Shown here in pieces: positions 12,232-24,767 of a DNA stretch of 64,000 nucleotides. Every line of letters starts with the position of its first letter. Position 1 is the stretch's first letter. The notes beneath the pieces were generated by a model that worked only from the letters and a program-made list of their open reading frames with translations, made no database searches and was not told the DNA's origin. Origin of the DNA: Juglans regia (lineage: Eukaryota; Streptophyta; Magnoliopsida; Fagales; Juglandaceae); assembly GCF_001411555.2 (NCBI RefSeq), contig NC_049901.1:31747838-31811837 (forward strand). Direction: 5' to 3'. Both the position numbers and the translations under genes were made by a program.

Positions 12232-13836
12232 AATGTTGCTTGTTTTCGCCCATATGAATAAGATTACAAATTTTTTGATACTTTGGAATGAGTTTAAAAG
12301 CATGTAATTGATGATATGCCATGATTATTTGTGTTTCAGATCTTTCATTAGAGGCTACGGTATGACATGTTTAAGATTGAATTATCTGCATGAAAACAAT
12401 CCTTATAATGTCATAAAGATGTCTCTTAATTTTGGTGAAATTTCGTTGCATATAAAAGAAGAAATCCGAAACCCTAATTTTAGAGTTCATGTTTAGACCG
12501 TGACTTTGAGTCATTTTTTAACCAAAAAAATCTTATTTTTTGGATATAAGTTTGTATGGTTAGAAAGATGGGTTCATAAGCTTTACTTTGACATATCATA
12601 TGTTTAATTTGGACTTAGTATAAGTAAGTTATGAAAGATCTAAAATAGGTGGTTGAAAAAAAATAAAAAAAAATAAAAAAAACAGAATTTTAAGTTGAGG
12701 AAGAAGACGTTGAACAGTGTTTTTGATCCAGTCTCACTCTCAATAAAAGAGAGTGTAGTCCACCCTTCCACTTGGCCCCATTATTAGTCACTTTACCGAC
12801 ACACATACACATTAAGATGACTAAACTTTGAGTTTAGAAGTCTAAAAACACCGTGAGCAGAGGAAGGGATGTACACTCTTTGTTGCGGCAAGTGAAGCAG
12901 AGACAGCCTCTAGAGCAAAAACAAAGCCCACACGTGTACGAAGGCTTTCATCGCCATTTTTTACACATGCAGCACATGTAATCATGTGTTGGTGTCTAAA
13001 GTTAATTCATATATTTTTTTTGTTAAAACAGAGAGCCAAAAAAAAAATAGGACCTTTATCATATTTCCTCGAGTCCAAATTTTAGGTATTATGTGATATT
13101 TCATAGATTAGTTGCGGATGCATCTATTGAATCATTATTAAATGCATATCCATATTGAATGTCCCTAGAATTCATGATCTATCAAACATTTCTCATTAGT
13201 TGAGAATTTGAATTCTCTATCCATTGAACCATCAAGTATACTATTATGATTGAATGTTTGAGTTCATTGATATTTTTTATAAAAATGGATAAAGTTGACA
13301 TTGGTAATTTGTTGGGCTCATGTATAATGTATGTATATATTTTTATGTGAATGGATAAGATGTAACTTATGTATATCGATGACGTGGCATCCCTATTTAT
13401 TTATTATTTTCCTTGAAGATTTGTTGTAGGATTTGCTTTGGAAATGTAATATTGTGAATGTACTTTTGTTATTGAGGCCATGTAAAGAGATGTGTTTCAC
13501 GTCTATTGATGTACTTTAAGGTCACCTTAACATGACGCACCAAATTACCAATGAGACTTCTGGTGGAGCCTATGCGCTATGTGTTTAGCGCAATAATTGT
13601 TGATTTTCCATATTTGATGAATGAATTATATGTGTATGAGTTTTGAGTTTGGTTTAAAAAAAAACCCTTCCATAAATTTAATTCAAAATTAATTAGATAT
13701 GGTATTTGGACTAATATAGTGGGAGATGATTACTAGCTTTTTGCGAAATTTTTTATCTCACTATGTAGGAAGGAATTTCATGGTCTAGTTAGATTTTAGA
13801 ATAAAATTAAATGCATGCTAATGTCAATCTTGCGCA
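12232..13836 (+). other. untranslated leader of copia element 2
   Basis: About 1.6 kb between the primer-binding site and the gag start, with no recognisable coding sequence. It is AT-rich with short A-runs near 12660 and 13040. Confidence 0.5.
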
Positions 13837-14760
13837 ATGAATGTAGTGATAACGGCCACTAAAAATGTAGTTGCTGACCTTACTAAAAGAGAGAAACTAG
13901 ATGGAACCAACTATGACATGTGGCATAGAAAAATCCAATATTTGCTTAATGAACAAGAGGTCCTCAAAAATCTGTCTCACCTTATGATACAACCTGAAGA
14001 AGGAAATACTTCCCAATATCGTCGTGATATGGAAGCCTATCAGGCTTGAGTAAAAAAAGATCGGTGCGCGCGCTTTATCATGCTTAGCAGCATGCACAAT
14101 GAACTTATTGGGGAGTTTGAGAACTGCCCAACTACCCAAGATATGTGGAATCAGCTGAAAATTGTTTATGGGGGGACATCAGTTACTAGACTTCGTGCTC
14201 TCACTTTGAGGTTTAAGCAGTATGTTATGGACCCTAAATATACCATGACTGAACATTTGAGGTCCATGTCTGCCTCGTGATCTAAATGCTATTGGCAATA
14301 ATCTCACTAATGAACAACAAGTTACCATTGTGATATGATCTTAACCCTAGTCAATATAGGGGCAAATGAAACTTGTTTTGACACATTGAGAATATTAAGA
14401 CTTTCGATAATATATCTCGCCATTTGGAGTTAGAGGCGGAGTGCATAGATGCACACTTTAATACTCTTCTTATTGCCCAAGCAGGAAAGTGCAAGGCATT
14501 CAAGCCTAAGAGCAAGCAACATGGGAGATCTGCTGGAGTGGCAAATATTCTTAGGCCAAGAAATGGAAAATTAGCAAAATGCCGCAGAGGCAAGTGTGCT
14601 AGCAAGGACAAGTCCAAGTTGAAGTGCTATAACTGTGGAAACGTTGGACACTTTACTCGTGAGTGCACAAAGGCAAAGAAGGTATCCACTAAACACAACT
14701 CTCTCATTACTTATATTTATTCACATATTTTGTTGCTCACTCAATCCCTGAATGAATTGT
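13837..14760 (+). pseudogene. copia gag remnant with CCHC zinc knuckle
   Basis: The frame opens with ATG at 13837, and KLDGTNYDMWHRKIQYLL is the typical start of copia gag (UBN2-type). A TGA at 14047-14049 and a frameshift before about 14424 break it. A canonical CX2CX4HX4C knuckle (CYNCGNVGHFTREC) lies at 14625-14666. A degenerate protease motif follows at about 14764, where the expected DTG reads DTK. Confidence 0.88.
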
Positions 14761-14828
14761 AGATACAAAAGCAGCCAAACATGTAACTCGAAATCAAGTT
14801 GGGTTCATAGATTATAAAAGAATACCCG

Positions 14829-16222
14829 TTGGCATATAGTACGTTATATTGGGTAACGAAACTTGAGAAGAAGTGCTTGGAGTTGGCACCTACCAACTCA
14901 AGATGCGTCTGGGGCACTTTTCACTTTAACGGCCCTCAGCTGGACTATTTGGATAGGGCTTTATATGGACATGATTTTCTTTCGAATGGTTTCTTTATGT
15001 TGAATTTAGATAATTCCTCATTTTCATTTATGGCTTCAAATGATGATGATGTTGTTTCTAATTCATTGAAATGGCATGCTAGACTAGGCCACGTAAGAAA
15101 AGATAGAATGGCTAGACTAGCTAGAAAATGTCTATTGGGGTCTCTTACTAATATCATCCTACCTGTGTGTGAGCCTTGTTTAGCTGGTAAGGCTTGTAGG
15201 AAGCCTTTTGGAAAAGCTCCTAGGGCATCTTATCCTTTAGAGCTAGTTCATTTTGATATTTGTGGACCTATGAATGTAAAGGCACGCCAGAGCGCCTTTT
15301 ATTTTCTCACATTTATAGACGACTACTCACGTTTCAGTCATTTCTATCTGATTTCTCATCACTTTGAAGTATTAGACTGCTTCAAGAGCTTTGTGACTAT
15401 GGTTGAAAATCAGAAAAAAAGAAATTTCAAAATTCTACGAACTGATCGTGGTCAAAGTACTTGTCTAAAGAGTTTTAGGGACCATGTGAGCAAAAAGGGA
15501 TACGCAAGCAATTGACAATTCCTAACACACCACAACAAAATGGTGTTGCGGAAATGAGAAATCGTACCTTATTGGAAATGGTTCGATCAATGATGGCGCA
15601 AGCTGACCTGCCAATATCTTTTTAGGGGAATGCTCTTCTAGCTTCTGACTACATTTTGAATCGTATGTCTTCTAAGTCCGTTCCTTCAACCCCATATGAA
15701 TTATGGAATAATGCAAAACTAAATTTGGAACATTTGCGTCATTGGGGTTATGCAGGTTATGTTCACACCACTTCCCATAAATATGGGAAACTTGGCCCTA
15801 GAGCAAATAAGTATATCTTTAAAAGATATTCAGAGAGCTCAAAGGGCTATGTAATGTTTGGTAAACATCCTACTGGAAGGATGATAGAAATAGAGTCACG
15901 TGATGTCACATTTATCGAGAGTGATTTTTCCAATATTGGTGAATCAAAGAATGATCTTATACTTTTTGAGTTGCAAGAACTTGAGAGAGTTAGACCATCT
16001 TTTGGTGAGGGTGGAGAATTATCACATCCTAGAATTGTAAAAGATAATGGGAGTGACTTGCCTCCTAGTTGGAGCATACCACTAGAAAGTAACTCACAAG
16101 AGTCTCAGTTACGTAGAAGCAAACAGGAACCATTCCTCGTCGTCATTTTGAGATTGAAGAGGAATATTTCATGTGTGCTCAGTGTGACTTCGATGAACCT
16201 TCTTCTTATGAAGAAGCACTAA
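14829..16222 (+). pseudogene. copia GAG-pre-integrase and integrase remnant
   Basis: LKWHARLGHVRKDRM followed by CEPCLAGKACRKPFG is the HHCC region. The integrase core shows Asp in VHFDICGPM, FIDDYSRFSHFYL, Asp in LRTDRGQ and, after a frameshift near 15500, NGVAEMRNRT with the catalytic Glu. A later part (15656-16222, another frame) carries the downstream MNRMSSKSVPSTPYELW block and the linker to RT. Confidence 0.87.
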
Positions 16223-16229
16223 GTTCGCC

Positions 16230-16975
16230 TACTTCAAATAAATGGTTGGCTACTATGTGAAATGAGATAAGTTCTATGGCAAAGAATCAAGTTTGGGAGT
16301 TAGTTGATCTTCTACCTGGGCGTAAATCTATTGGAAACAAATGGGTTTTAAAAATTAAGCGTCAGGTAGATGGATCAATTGAAAAATATAGTGGCGAAGG
16401 GCTATACCCAAAGAGTGAGTATAGCTTATGAAGAAACATTCTCCCATGTAGTAAGATTTGCTTCCATTCACCTTATTCTAGCTATAGTTGCACATCTAGA
16501 TTTGGAACTTTTCCAAATGGATGTGAAAACTGCATTTCTCAATGGAGAACTAGATGAGGAGATCTATATGGATCAACATGTTGGTTTTGAGGTTGAGGGG
16601 CAAGAGCACAAAGTATGCCAACTGAAACATTCTATTTATGGCCTTAAACAATCGTCTAGACAATGGTACTTCAGATTTCATGAGGTCATTACTTCAATTG
16701 GCTTTGAAATGCTACAAGAATATCATTGTGTGTATGTCAAACGTACAGGGAAGAGTTTTCTAATTTTATCTTTGTACATGGATGACATCTTATTAACTGG
16801 AAATGATATGGAGATAATTGTCGCCACAAAAGAGTGGTTGTCCTCTACTTTTGAGATGAAGGACATGGGTGAAGCAAATTATGTGTTGGAGTTAAAATTT
16901 CAATGGATCAATTCAGAAAACTTCTTGGTTTGTCTCAAGAGACTTACATTAAGAAAATTCTAGAACGATTTCATA
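16230..16975 (+). pseudogene. copia reverse transcriptase remnant
   Basis: Contains IGNKWVLKIKRQVDGS-like sequence (read across small indels), ELFQMDVKTAFLNGELDEE, YGLKQSSRQWYFRFH and the catalytic YMDD box at 16775-16786. The frame is lost around 16960, just after the thumb region. Confidence 0.88.
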
Positions 16976-17466
16976 TGCACAACTCCAAGCCCATAGACAC
17001 TTCAATTGAGAAGGTTATCCTTATGCAAGTGCAATTGAAAGTCTAATGTATGCTATGTTGTGTACACGACTTGACATTTGCTTTGCAATTGGAGTGGGCA
17101 ATCGTTATCAAAGTAACCTAGGACTTGTTCATTGGCAAGCAGTTAAGAGAATTTTTCGATACTTTCATGGGACAGCAGACCTGGTTCTTTGTTATCAGGG
17201 TGGAGACATGAGACCGAATGGTTAAGCGATGTTGATTGGGCTAGTGACAGAGATGAGCGAAAGTCCACGAGGAGTTGCACTTTTATGCTTAGTGGGGGAG
17301 CTATTTCTTGATGCAATCATGTATTACTTTGTCCATGATGGAGTTAGAGTACGTTGCTTGTTTAGCAGCTGTACAAGAGGCTATTTGGTTGAGGAGATTT
17401 TTTCAGCACCTAAGGTTACGACTCTTGAAGATGAAGCCATTAAGATATACAGTGATAGTATGGCAG
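16976..17466 (+). pseudogene. copia RNase H, 5' part (interrupted)
   Basis: Translations in two frames recover SLMYAMLCTRLDICFAIG, a DVDWASDRDERKST-like segment and IKIYSDSMAV, the RNase H core and its third acidic block. The coding sequence stops dead at 17466, where the nested element begins. The missing remainder resumes at 23045. Confidence 0.85.
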
Positions 17467-17904
17467 TGTAACGCCCGTTCTTGAGATGGGACTTTTTCCA
17501 AAATATTTTTATAAAAAGGACGACGGGAATTACCGTCCTGTTTAAAACTTTTCACTTGCATCCCCAGGGTGCGAGACTCCACGTTTATAAATAAAATGTG
17601 CTTTGATAATAAAAGAGGGTTACAGCAGAAAACATAAATCTTATAATAAAAAGGCCTCTCGTACGTTTAAAACTCGTGCCTAGACTTCCATGCTCTTCCC
17701 CATGGGCCGTGTCCGTCCCGATCGTGCAGTTCCTGTGGGGGAGGGACATGCATAAAAACTAAAATGAGTCGAAGACTCGTAAGCATTACTTCATACGGTT
17801 AAAATATAACAACATAGGTTTTCATTCATGCATTCATCATTCGTACATACTATTACGTGCATGCCTACGTGTCTTGTGTGCGTTCGTTTGAAAATGTCAC
17901 TGGA

Positions 17905-18060
17905 CGGGGCTTTTCTTTCAAAAGGCTTTCCTTTATTTAAAACGTGTCCCCCATCAGTGCCTTCATTTCTTCAAGAGCCGTTGTACGGGGTTTTACTTTA
18001 AAAAAGGCTTTCTCATCGTAAAACGTTTCCCCCGTCAGTGCCTTCATTTCTTAAAGAGTC
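17905..18060. repeat. two direct copies of an approximately 80-bp unit
   Basis: GGGGCTTTTCTTTCAAAAGG...AGTGCCTTCATTTCTTCAAG at 17907 onward is repeated, with changes, from about 17988 to 18060, each copy ending with CAGTGCCTTCATTTCTT. It lies inside element C. Confidence 0.8.
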
Positions 18061-18362
18061 CGTGCTCTTGTGCTCTTGTGCATACATGTGCATTCGTGCA
18101 TTCGTGCGTGCGTGCGTACATCCATTCTTTCTTATCGCTTTCATAGGCCAATACACACAATTACGCCCCGTGTGTTTGGGGTTAGCGGTCTTCCTTTGGA
18201 CCCAGATTCCGCCTGTGGCCATGGGTTGGGAACCCCTTTTCATAGGGGGCAGCACTGGGTGCACTTCCAGCACTACTTACCCGGCATTGCAATTTGCCCA
18301 TTCATCGGTACCCTTTCATTCATGTCATGTGGCCGTTACGTGTCTTCATACATTCATGCTTT

Positions 18363-18386
18363 CATTTCTTTCTTTCTTTCTTTTCA
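18363..18386. repeat. (TTTC)n microsatellite
   Basis: About five perfect TTTC tetramers inside element C, followed by an ATTC/GTTC-rich pyrimidine tract. Confidence 0.85.
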
Positions 18387-19925
18387 TTCATTCGTTCATG
18401 TCAGCTTGAATGAGCTGAATCTTTCATTCAGTTCGTTCTTTCATTTAACAATCCTTTCTTTTTATGAGAAAACATTTCTTTTCGTGAGAAAATATCGTTT
18501 GGGGCGTAAGCCCGAAAATGGTATGTTCGTTTTTTTTTTCAATTTCATTTCAGCTCTATCCTCTCTTTAACAGTTCGTTCGTGGAAAACTTCGTTTAAGA
18601 ACATACATGGGCTTAAGCGTCAGCTTCCGTGGCATCCTATAAGCGTCACCTTGAACGTCGTCAATCATGGCATCCACGAGCGTCACCTCGTGGCGCACAT
18701 GAGAGCGTCGGTTCGTATGATTCACAAAAGCATCCGCTCTTATACCTTTCATGCATCTTCATCAGTTTATGGATTTTTCTTAGAAAATACATACAATAGA
18801 TACAGCATATAGTCATCCATTCACATGCGTACAATTAATACTTTGGGTGCATAAAAAGGGGCTGCCAAGGAGGGGCCGTACATACTTATACTTTTGAACA
18901 TTTAGCATTTTCTTTCTTAAAACGTCTTTAGTCTTTTCGTGAGCATTTTAAAGGAAAAGCGTTTCTTGTATCTTAGATAACTCTAGAAGAGTATGAACGT
19001 AACACTTACCTGGACTCCATGCTACTTGCATGTCATTCAATCCTTTCACGTGCTTGTCAGATGGCAACCTACATGCATACACATAACCTTAGCATCATTC
19101 TCTATCTAATGCATAAGTAACTTAAACTATAAATAAAACTACGCTATACTTAGAACACTCTCCTTTTATCCCGTGCACTTACGTGCCCTTCACTATGTTA
19201 AACCCTTCGAGGACCACTTACGGTCACCACAACTACCAACTCAAAGTCTTGTCTCAAGTGCTCATCCACTAAAGTGAACCCCTTATTCACCTTAGGATTA
19301 AGACACTAGGACATTCGTCTTACTCTTCTTACAACCACATTCGACGCATGATTCCGACCGATGGAATCACACATCTCAATCCTAACGATGCATCCGTCAC
19401 TACCTTCATGCATCTTGGCCCACACTAAATCCTCATTCCCATCCATACAAGGCACATGGCTCTAAGCCAACTCTGAGGCTTAAGCACCGTGCAACTATGC
19501 TCATGACAGATTACCCATTACATATGGTGAATCCGTCCGGCACGTGTCTCTCACCATGTTACACAGGTACCTTACCCCTTTATCACCTAAGATCAACGTA
19601 TATAAAACGTTGATCACCTGCTCGTAGGGACAATGGCCATACTCTGATACCAATCTTCTCTTAACCCGGCTAGCATGACTCTTCACGCTACCCGTCCCTT
19701 TTGACAGTTCATCCCAACACTTAACACGACAAGACTCCATTCATAACTACGTTTTATGTCACGTTATATAGCCCGAGATTGCTCCAGAGCTACACTGTGA
19801 CCTTGTCGTGTTACCTAACATTCTACTACATCAACTCCTGACTCATCACGAGTACGGTTCCTCACGTACACCCATCACATCGTGACATCTAGTCACGTTC
19901 CCGTTACGCCATTTCTACACTTTAA

Positions 19926-20140
19926 CACTTCACCCATCATAAGCATGACTTCCAATAACCACGTCATTTCGTGACGTTGCCCAGTCATGCTTCCGCTGCG
20001 TACTCTTACACTTATTCCACTACTTCACCCATCACAAGCACGACTGTCAGTAGTCAATGTCACTTCGTGACATTCCTCAGTCATGCTTCCGCTGCGCACT
20101 CTTATATTTGCTCTGATACTTCACGCATACTTTTAGCCAT
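19926..20140. repeat. approximately 95-bp tandem repeat, about 2.3 copies
   Basis: CACTTCACCCATCATAAGCA at 19926, a close variant at 20021 and a partial third at about 20117 give periods of 95-96 bp. Each unit includes GTCATGCTTCCGCTGCG. It lies inside element C. Confidence 0.8.
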
Positions 20141-20295
20141 AAGTCCATCGCAGTGACACTTGTCACCTCAGACTACAGGCTATGCCATAACTACTTCAGG
20201 ACACTGTTCCACAGTTCCAGACACTATCCATCACGTTCCATGCCCATCAATCACATAACCATCCTTATCTCTACGACACGCCACACGGAGTGTCG

Positions 20296-21025
20296 CTGCT
20301 ACATGGAGTACACTCCACGTATACTCCCTTCATACACACCACATCACCATTATGGCATACCTGCCATATGGTACGTCACTCCATCACATGGAGTACATTC
20401 CACTCGTACTCCCTTTACATACGCTCTATCGCCACAATAGCCTACACGCCATATGGGGCATCACCCATCATATGGAGTACATTCCACATGTACTCCATCC
20501 ATACACACCATATCACCACTATGGCATACCCGCTATATGGTACATCATTATATCACATGGAGTACACTCCCCGTATACTCCCTTCATACACTACGACACA
20601 TCACCACTATGGCATACTCGCCATATGGTACGTCACCATATCATATGGAGTACACTCCTCGTATATTCCCTTCATACACACCACATCACCATTATGGCAT
20701 ACCTGCCATATGGTACATCACTCCATCACATAGAGTACGTTCCACTCGTTCTCCCTTTACATACACTTCATCACCACTATGGCCTACACACCATATGGTA
20801 CATCACCATATCATATGGAGTACACTCCTCGTATACTCTCTTCATACATACTACGACACATCACCACTATGGCATACTCGCCATATGGTACGTCACCATA
20901 TCATATGGAGTACACTCCTCGTATACTCCCTTCATACACATCATGGCATGTCACCATTATGGCGTACCCGCCATATGGTGCATCTCACCATCACATGGAG
21001 TACATTCCATTTGTACTCCCTACAT
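20296..21025. repeat. 84-90-bp satellite-like array, about 9 copies
   Basis: CATGGAGTACA-type motifs recur at about 20302, 20386, 20470, 20555, 20642, 20727, 20812, 20902 and 20992, so the period is 84-90 bp. Each unit also has a palindromic GCCATATGG block preceded by ACTATGGCATAC. The array is nearly free of stop codons in three frames, which creates long artificial open frames up to 320 codons. It lies wholly inside element C. Confidence 0.93.
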
Positions 21026-21589
21026 ATACAACACGCCACATGCACACAGAGTACACTCAGCGTGCATTGTATCCATTCCATATATACCGTGCCACCATTA
21101 CAGTACATATTCCCCAATCACACTACATGGCACAGTCCACAATTCTTCCCATCTACACCCAACACATCACAATACACTACACGGCACAATGCACCTCCAT
21201 ACAACACAGATAAGCCCAACACTTCACTACACAGAATGTCCAACACTTCATCACACAACACCACATCACGATATCACAACTCCATTAATACTAACAGCAC
21301 AGTCCACAACCTAGTCAACTAATCAATATCTAACATAATTACGAGTGATAGAGGGTTATACCATCGACGGGATAACCCGTGCGTTGCTTGTTGATCGTCA
21401 TAGCCGATGATGTGGGAAGAGTCATACGTGGTGGCTAACTCACGTACGGTGATTGTTTAGGCGTTTGGATGGCTAGGTGTGGTCTTGGAAAGACTCGTGA
21501 TGGCCTTGTGATGATGGCAAGGGGCATAACACGGCGGATCTAGCCATGTACAATGGCGGTCAATCACACGCAGTGACTGTCCATCACGT

Positions 21590-22330
21590 GCATTGGTTAC
21601 CCACCACACAAAGTGGTGGTTTGGACCTAGGGCTTGGCTAAGGGAGGTGCGGTGGATCTCGTGGTGGCGTCGAGGTGGCACCACGGTGGCTCACGGTGGC
21701 GGATCTGGCCATACCGTGGAGGAGAAGCCATGGGAGAGTGAGAAAGAGTGTGCTCTCGTGGGTGGCAGATCGAGGCCAATGGAGGTCGGGTTGGCTTGGT
21801 GGCGACCTGAGGAGGATGGACATGGCGGTCATCAGGCATGGGTGGCAGTGCATGGTGGTGCACGACATGCAACCCGTGCGTGAGAGGGGGAGAAGTCGTG
21901 AGATAGAGCAGGGGGGTTTCTGGCCATGGGTCACATGGAGGAGCTCGGGGAGGAGCCATGGTGTTGCTAGGCGACCGTGGGTGATGCGCACGGCGACGCT
22001 AGGGGCCGCGCACGGTGAAGCCGTGCGTGGGTCTCCTTGTGCGTGCGTGTGTGCGACGAAGGGGAGGTGGCTGCATAATAGAGGCCAAGCTCACTGGGGA
22101 GTGGTGGCCGGTGGTAGAGGAAGCTGCCGAGGGAGTGGTGGCGTTCGAGGGCAGCGCTACGCGCACTAAGCCCATATGGGCTGTGCAGTCCCGAAATGGA
22201 GAAAGGGAGAGCGTGAGGGGGAGAGGTCGGCATGGATGGACTCGCCGGAGGGAGAGCAAGCCATTGGTGCCGGCGGTGAGGAAGGGCAACACACGGCGGC
22301 GCTAGGCTGAGGCCTTAAGCCATTCGGCGT
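21590..22330. other. GC-rich block of element C
   Basis: Strongly G-rich plus strand with overlapping open frames on both strands (up to 164 codons) but no recognisable protein. Comparable GC-rich blocks occur in elements A and B, so it is best read as part of the repeat family. Confidence 0.55.
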
Positions 22331-23044
22331 GGGGTGGGTCTGCGTACAGCGTACGCCGAATGAGAGAGGGAGGAGAGAGAGGGTTACGGGGAAATGAGAG
22401 GGAAAGAGAGGGGTCTGGGTATTTAACCCAGTCCTTTCGTCTGGGGATCTACACAACGATCTAATGACGAAGAATTAAAACACTGATTTGAAGATGCGTA
22501 AAACATTAACTTAATTAAAAGCACTTAGAGGAATTAAGGTAAATATTATTTTAAACTAACTTTAGTTTATAAAATGATATTTCTTCATCATTAATAAAGT
22601 GATGAAGTCTCACTTAACATATTTAAAAGGGTTAAACCATTTATTTAATAAAAGCTTTCAACATAATTTAAATATCATAATATCTTAAATAATTGAAATC
22701 ATTTTAATAATAATATTAAAATGATTTCCGGCAATTATAATATTTTTGGAGCTCTTCAATAATATTATGATTGTCGTATTTAAGATTAAATATTAATTCA
22801 ATAATGATGAAAATACTCCTTATAAATATTTCCAGCATATTTAAAACACTGGGCTTGCCCTAGAAGTCACACGATATCTTTCTAGACACGCCATCATGGT
22901 TCGGCACGCATGACGCGGCTCGCAGTCGCTAGTGAGAAAGGCAGATGATCACATAATCTCTGCCTTCAGGATTTGCTTACGTCATCAAGGCGAAACATAC
23001 ATCAGAAAGAAAGAAGCGTACGTAAGAAGGAGCTGGGTATTACA

Positions 23045-23198
23045 GGCAACTTTGGCATATGCCAAAGATCCCAAATACCATAGCAAAACCAAACATATAG
23101 ACTTTCATTTTCACTATATTCGAGATGTTATTGCGAGAGGTGAGGTGATTCTACAACATATCTCTACTAGCAAGATGGTAGATGATCCTCTTTATTAA
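23045..23198 (+). pseudogene. copia element 2 RNase H, 3' part (resumed)
   Basis: After the nested insertion the translation continues ATLAYAKDPKYHSKTKHID, then HYIRDVIARGEVILQHIST, the conserved C-terminal end of copia RNase H, and stops at 23196-23198. It joins logically to SDSMAV at 17466 once one copy of the 5-bp duplication is removed. Confidence 0.9.
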
Positions 23199-24363
23199 GG
23201 CTACTAGTAGAAATATTTTCCAAACTCATGTTATGAGTTTGAAACTTCATCGGATTTTATATATGTTGTATTGAGGATACCTAAAACTTTATTGTATATT
23301 TAACACTGCTAGTATCTATTGCAGTGAGTTTATTGTATTTATCTCATATTATTAATTAATTGATACTTAATGAAACGCACACATTATAAAGAAGTCACCA
23401 AGCAAAGATCAGTCCACTCAAATGGATGATCACCTTGGCACTTAAATAGCAAGCAAGATGAGACAAGTTGATTACTTTGGCACTTGGAAAGCGAGCTAAT
23501 AAATATCTTAATGTTTTGGAGCATTTAAGATAAATTTAAAGAATGTCGCCTTAACTTGACTAATATGAGACTTATAAAAGTCGTATATGAAGTATTTGCA
23601 CAACTTCGTGAGCCTAATTAAAGCAGAATATGAGGCCTTAGGCAGGCGCTAGATGAGTGACTATGCTAAGAAACTCAAGTTAGAACGCCTTAGTGGCGAC
23701 TAGACTAAGATTCCTACGGCGTTTTGAATGTGACAAACCCAATTAAGTGGGATTTTCATCGTAATATACATTTCATATTGTTTGTGTTGTAGATGACCAT
23801 ATGAGGGAGTGATCGGATAGGTCTCTGCTCCATCACCATGTGAGCCCTAATGGATCAATAAATGATCTATTCATATGCCCTTGAATTTGGAACTATGTCA
23901 TGAAATAAAAACTTGATGTTGCTACTTTAGCATGTTTTCTTAGGGCCATGAATAATACAGTCTCGTGGAGCATGTTTAGGAAAGCAGTATAGTCTAATTG
24001 AATTGACATGAGTGTCTAGGAAAAATTATTTGGATTCTTACTTGTTATTTTATGTCTCATAGTCCGGGTGATTGTATCGTTTTGACTCAATATAATCATG
24101 AGCATATTATATATGTGAGGTCAAGAACTACTTTGAGTTATAAAATCATGAGGGATGAAGGACACTTGACTTAGTGAGATCAAATAATCTGAGGCATATA
24201 CGAGATATAATGAGTGATGTACTATGTTAGTATGATAGTGAATTAATATAATACTCCTACCATTTGCCTTCTCGTCAAGTTGCACGGTTCATTTTCTGTA
24301 TGAGGAATAATTGATTGAGAGATCAGGAGGAAATTGTTAATGGATATAGCACCCATAGTGGAC
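23199..24363 (+). other. 3' untranslated region of copia element 2
   Basis: Just over 1.1 kb between the end of pol and the polypurine tract, with no recognisable coding sequence. Such long 3' spacers occur in some copia lineages. Confidence 0.55.
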
Positions 24364-24373
24364 AAGTGGGAGA
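24364..24373 (+). other. polypurine tract of copia element 2
   Basis: AAGTGGGAGA lies immediately before the TG of the 3' LTR, the expected place and sequence for the plus-strand primer. Confidence 0.9.
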
Positions 24374-24767
24374 TGTTGGTAGTGGGTAAATCCCATGACC
24401 AAGTTGTGTCCACATGGGTGGAGAAGTTATTTATTAACTCCCCACCACTACCACAACTTTAGTGAAGTTAATTAACTTCCAAATGTTAAAAATCTTTAAA
24501 TAAAAGTCTACTTACATTAAATGGGGTGAGTAAAAAAGTCTAGCAAAAAGATTAAAAAAAAAAAAACTCTCCTCTCTCTCTTCATTTCCCTAGAGAAACC
24601 ATCTATATATCTTAATCTTGAAGCGTGAGATTTTCTATGAGACTCTAGTAGCCTCCTAAGCACATAGAAGTACAAACAACAAAGTGACGTGGGTTGTAAG
24701 ATGAGTAAAGATTCGACCTTGTGGGAATTCTACACCTTGAGGTAATTCGATTTTACCTTATTTAACA
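24374..24767 (+). repeat. 3' LTR of copia element 2
   Basis: Starts TGTTGGTAGTGGGTAAATCC and ends TTATTTAACA, matching the 5' LTR. It is about 18 bp longer, largely through a 13-base A-run and CT-rich expansion around 24550-24585. By eye roughly one position in ten differs from the 5' LTR, so the insertion is old. Confidence 0.95.

Larger units (their letters stand above)
17467..23044 (-). mobile_element. nested TG...CA element C (solo-LTR or LARD-like), minus strand
   Basis: Inserted inside the RNase H of copia element 2, with flanking 5-mers GGCAG (17462-17466) and GGCAA (23045-23049), a duplication with one mismatch. On the minus strand it starts TGTAATACCCAGC and ends GGGCGTTACA, closely resembling the termini of elements A and B. 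At 5578 bp it is long for a single LTR, yet no coding domain, primer-binding site or second LTR was found. Its length is partly made of tandem arrays and a GC-rich block. It is younger than copia 2. Confidence 0.8.
11842..24767 (+). mobile_element. complete but decayed Ty1/copia element 2, split by a nested insertion
   Basis: Two direct LTRs (11842-12217 and 24374-24767) flank gag and pol remnants. A primer-binding site lies just inside the 5' LTR and a polypurine tract just before the 3' LTR. Flanking 5-mers are GAGTA (11837-11841) and GAGTT (24768-24772), a target duplication with one mismatch. The LTRs are visibly diverged from each other, so the insertion is old. A 5.6-kb element interrupts RNase H at 17467-23044; without it copia 2 would be about 7.35 kb. 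Multiple frameshifts and stops make it non-autonomous. Confidence 0.93.

Noticed and set aside
20352..21314. 320-codon open frame (and 289- and 147-codon frames overlapping it)
   Set aside because: It runs through the 84-90-bp satellite array. Several frames are open at once because the unit lacks stops, and the translation is a repeated His/Tyr/Pro-rich pattern switching phase between units.
21593..22305. Open frames up to 164 codons on both strands
   Set aside because: GC-rich repeat sequence of element C with few stops in any frame; overlapping frames on both strands and no protein similarity.
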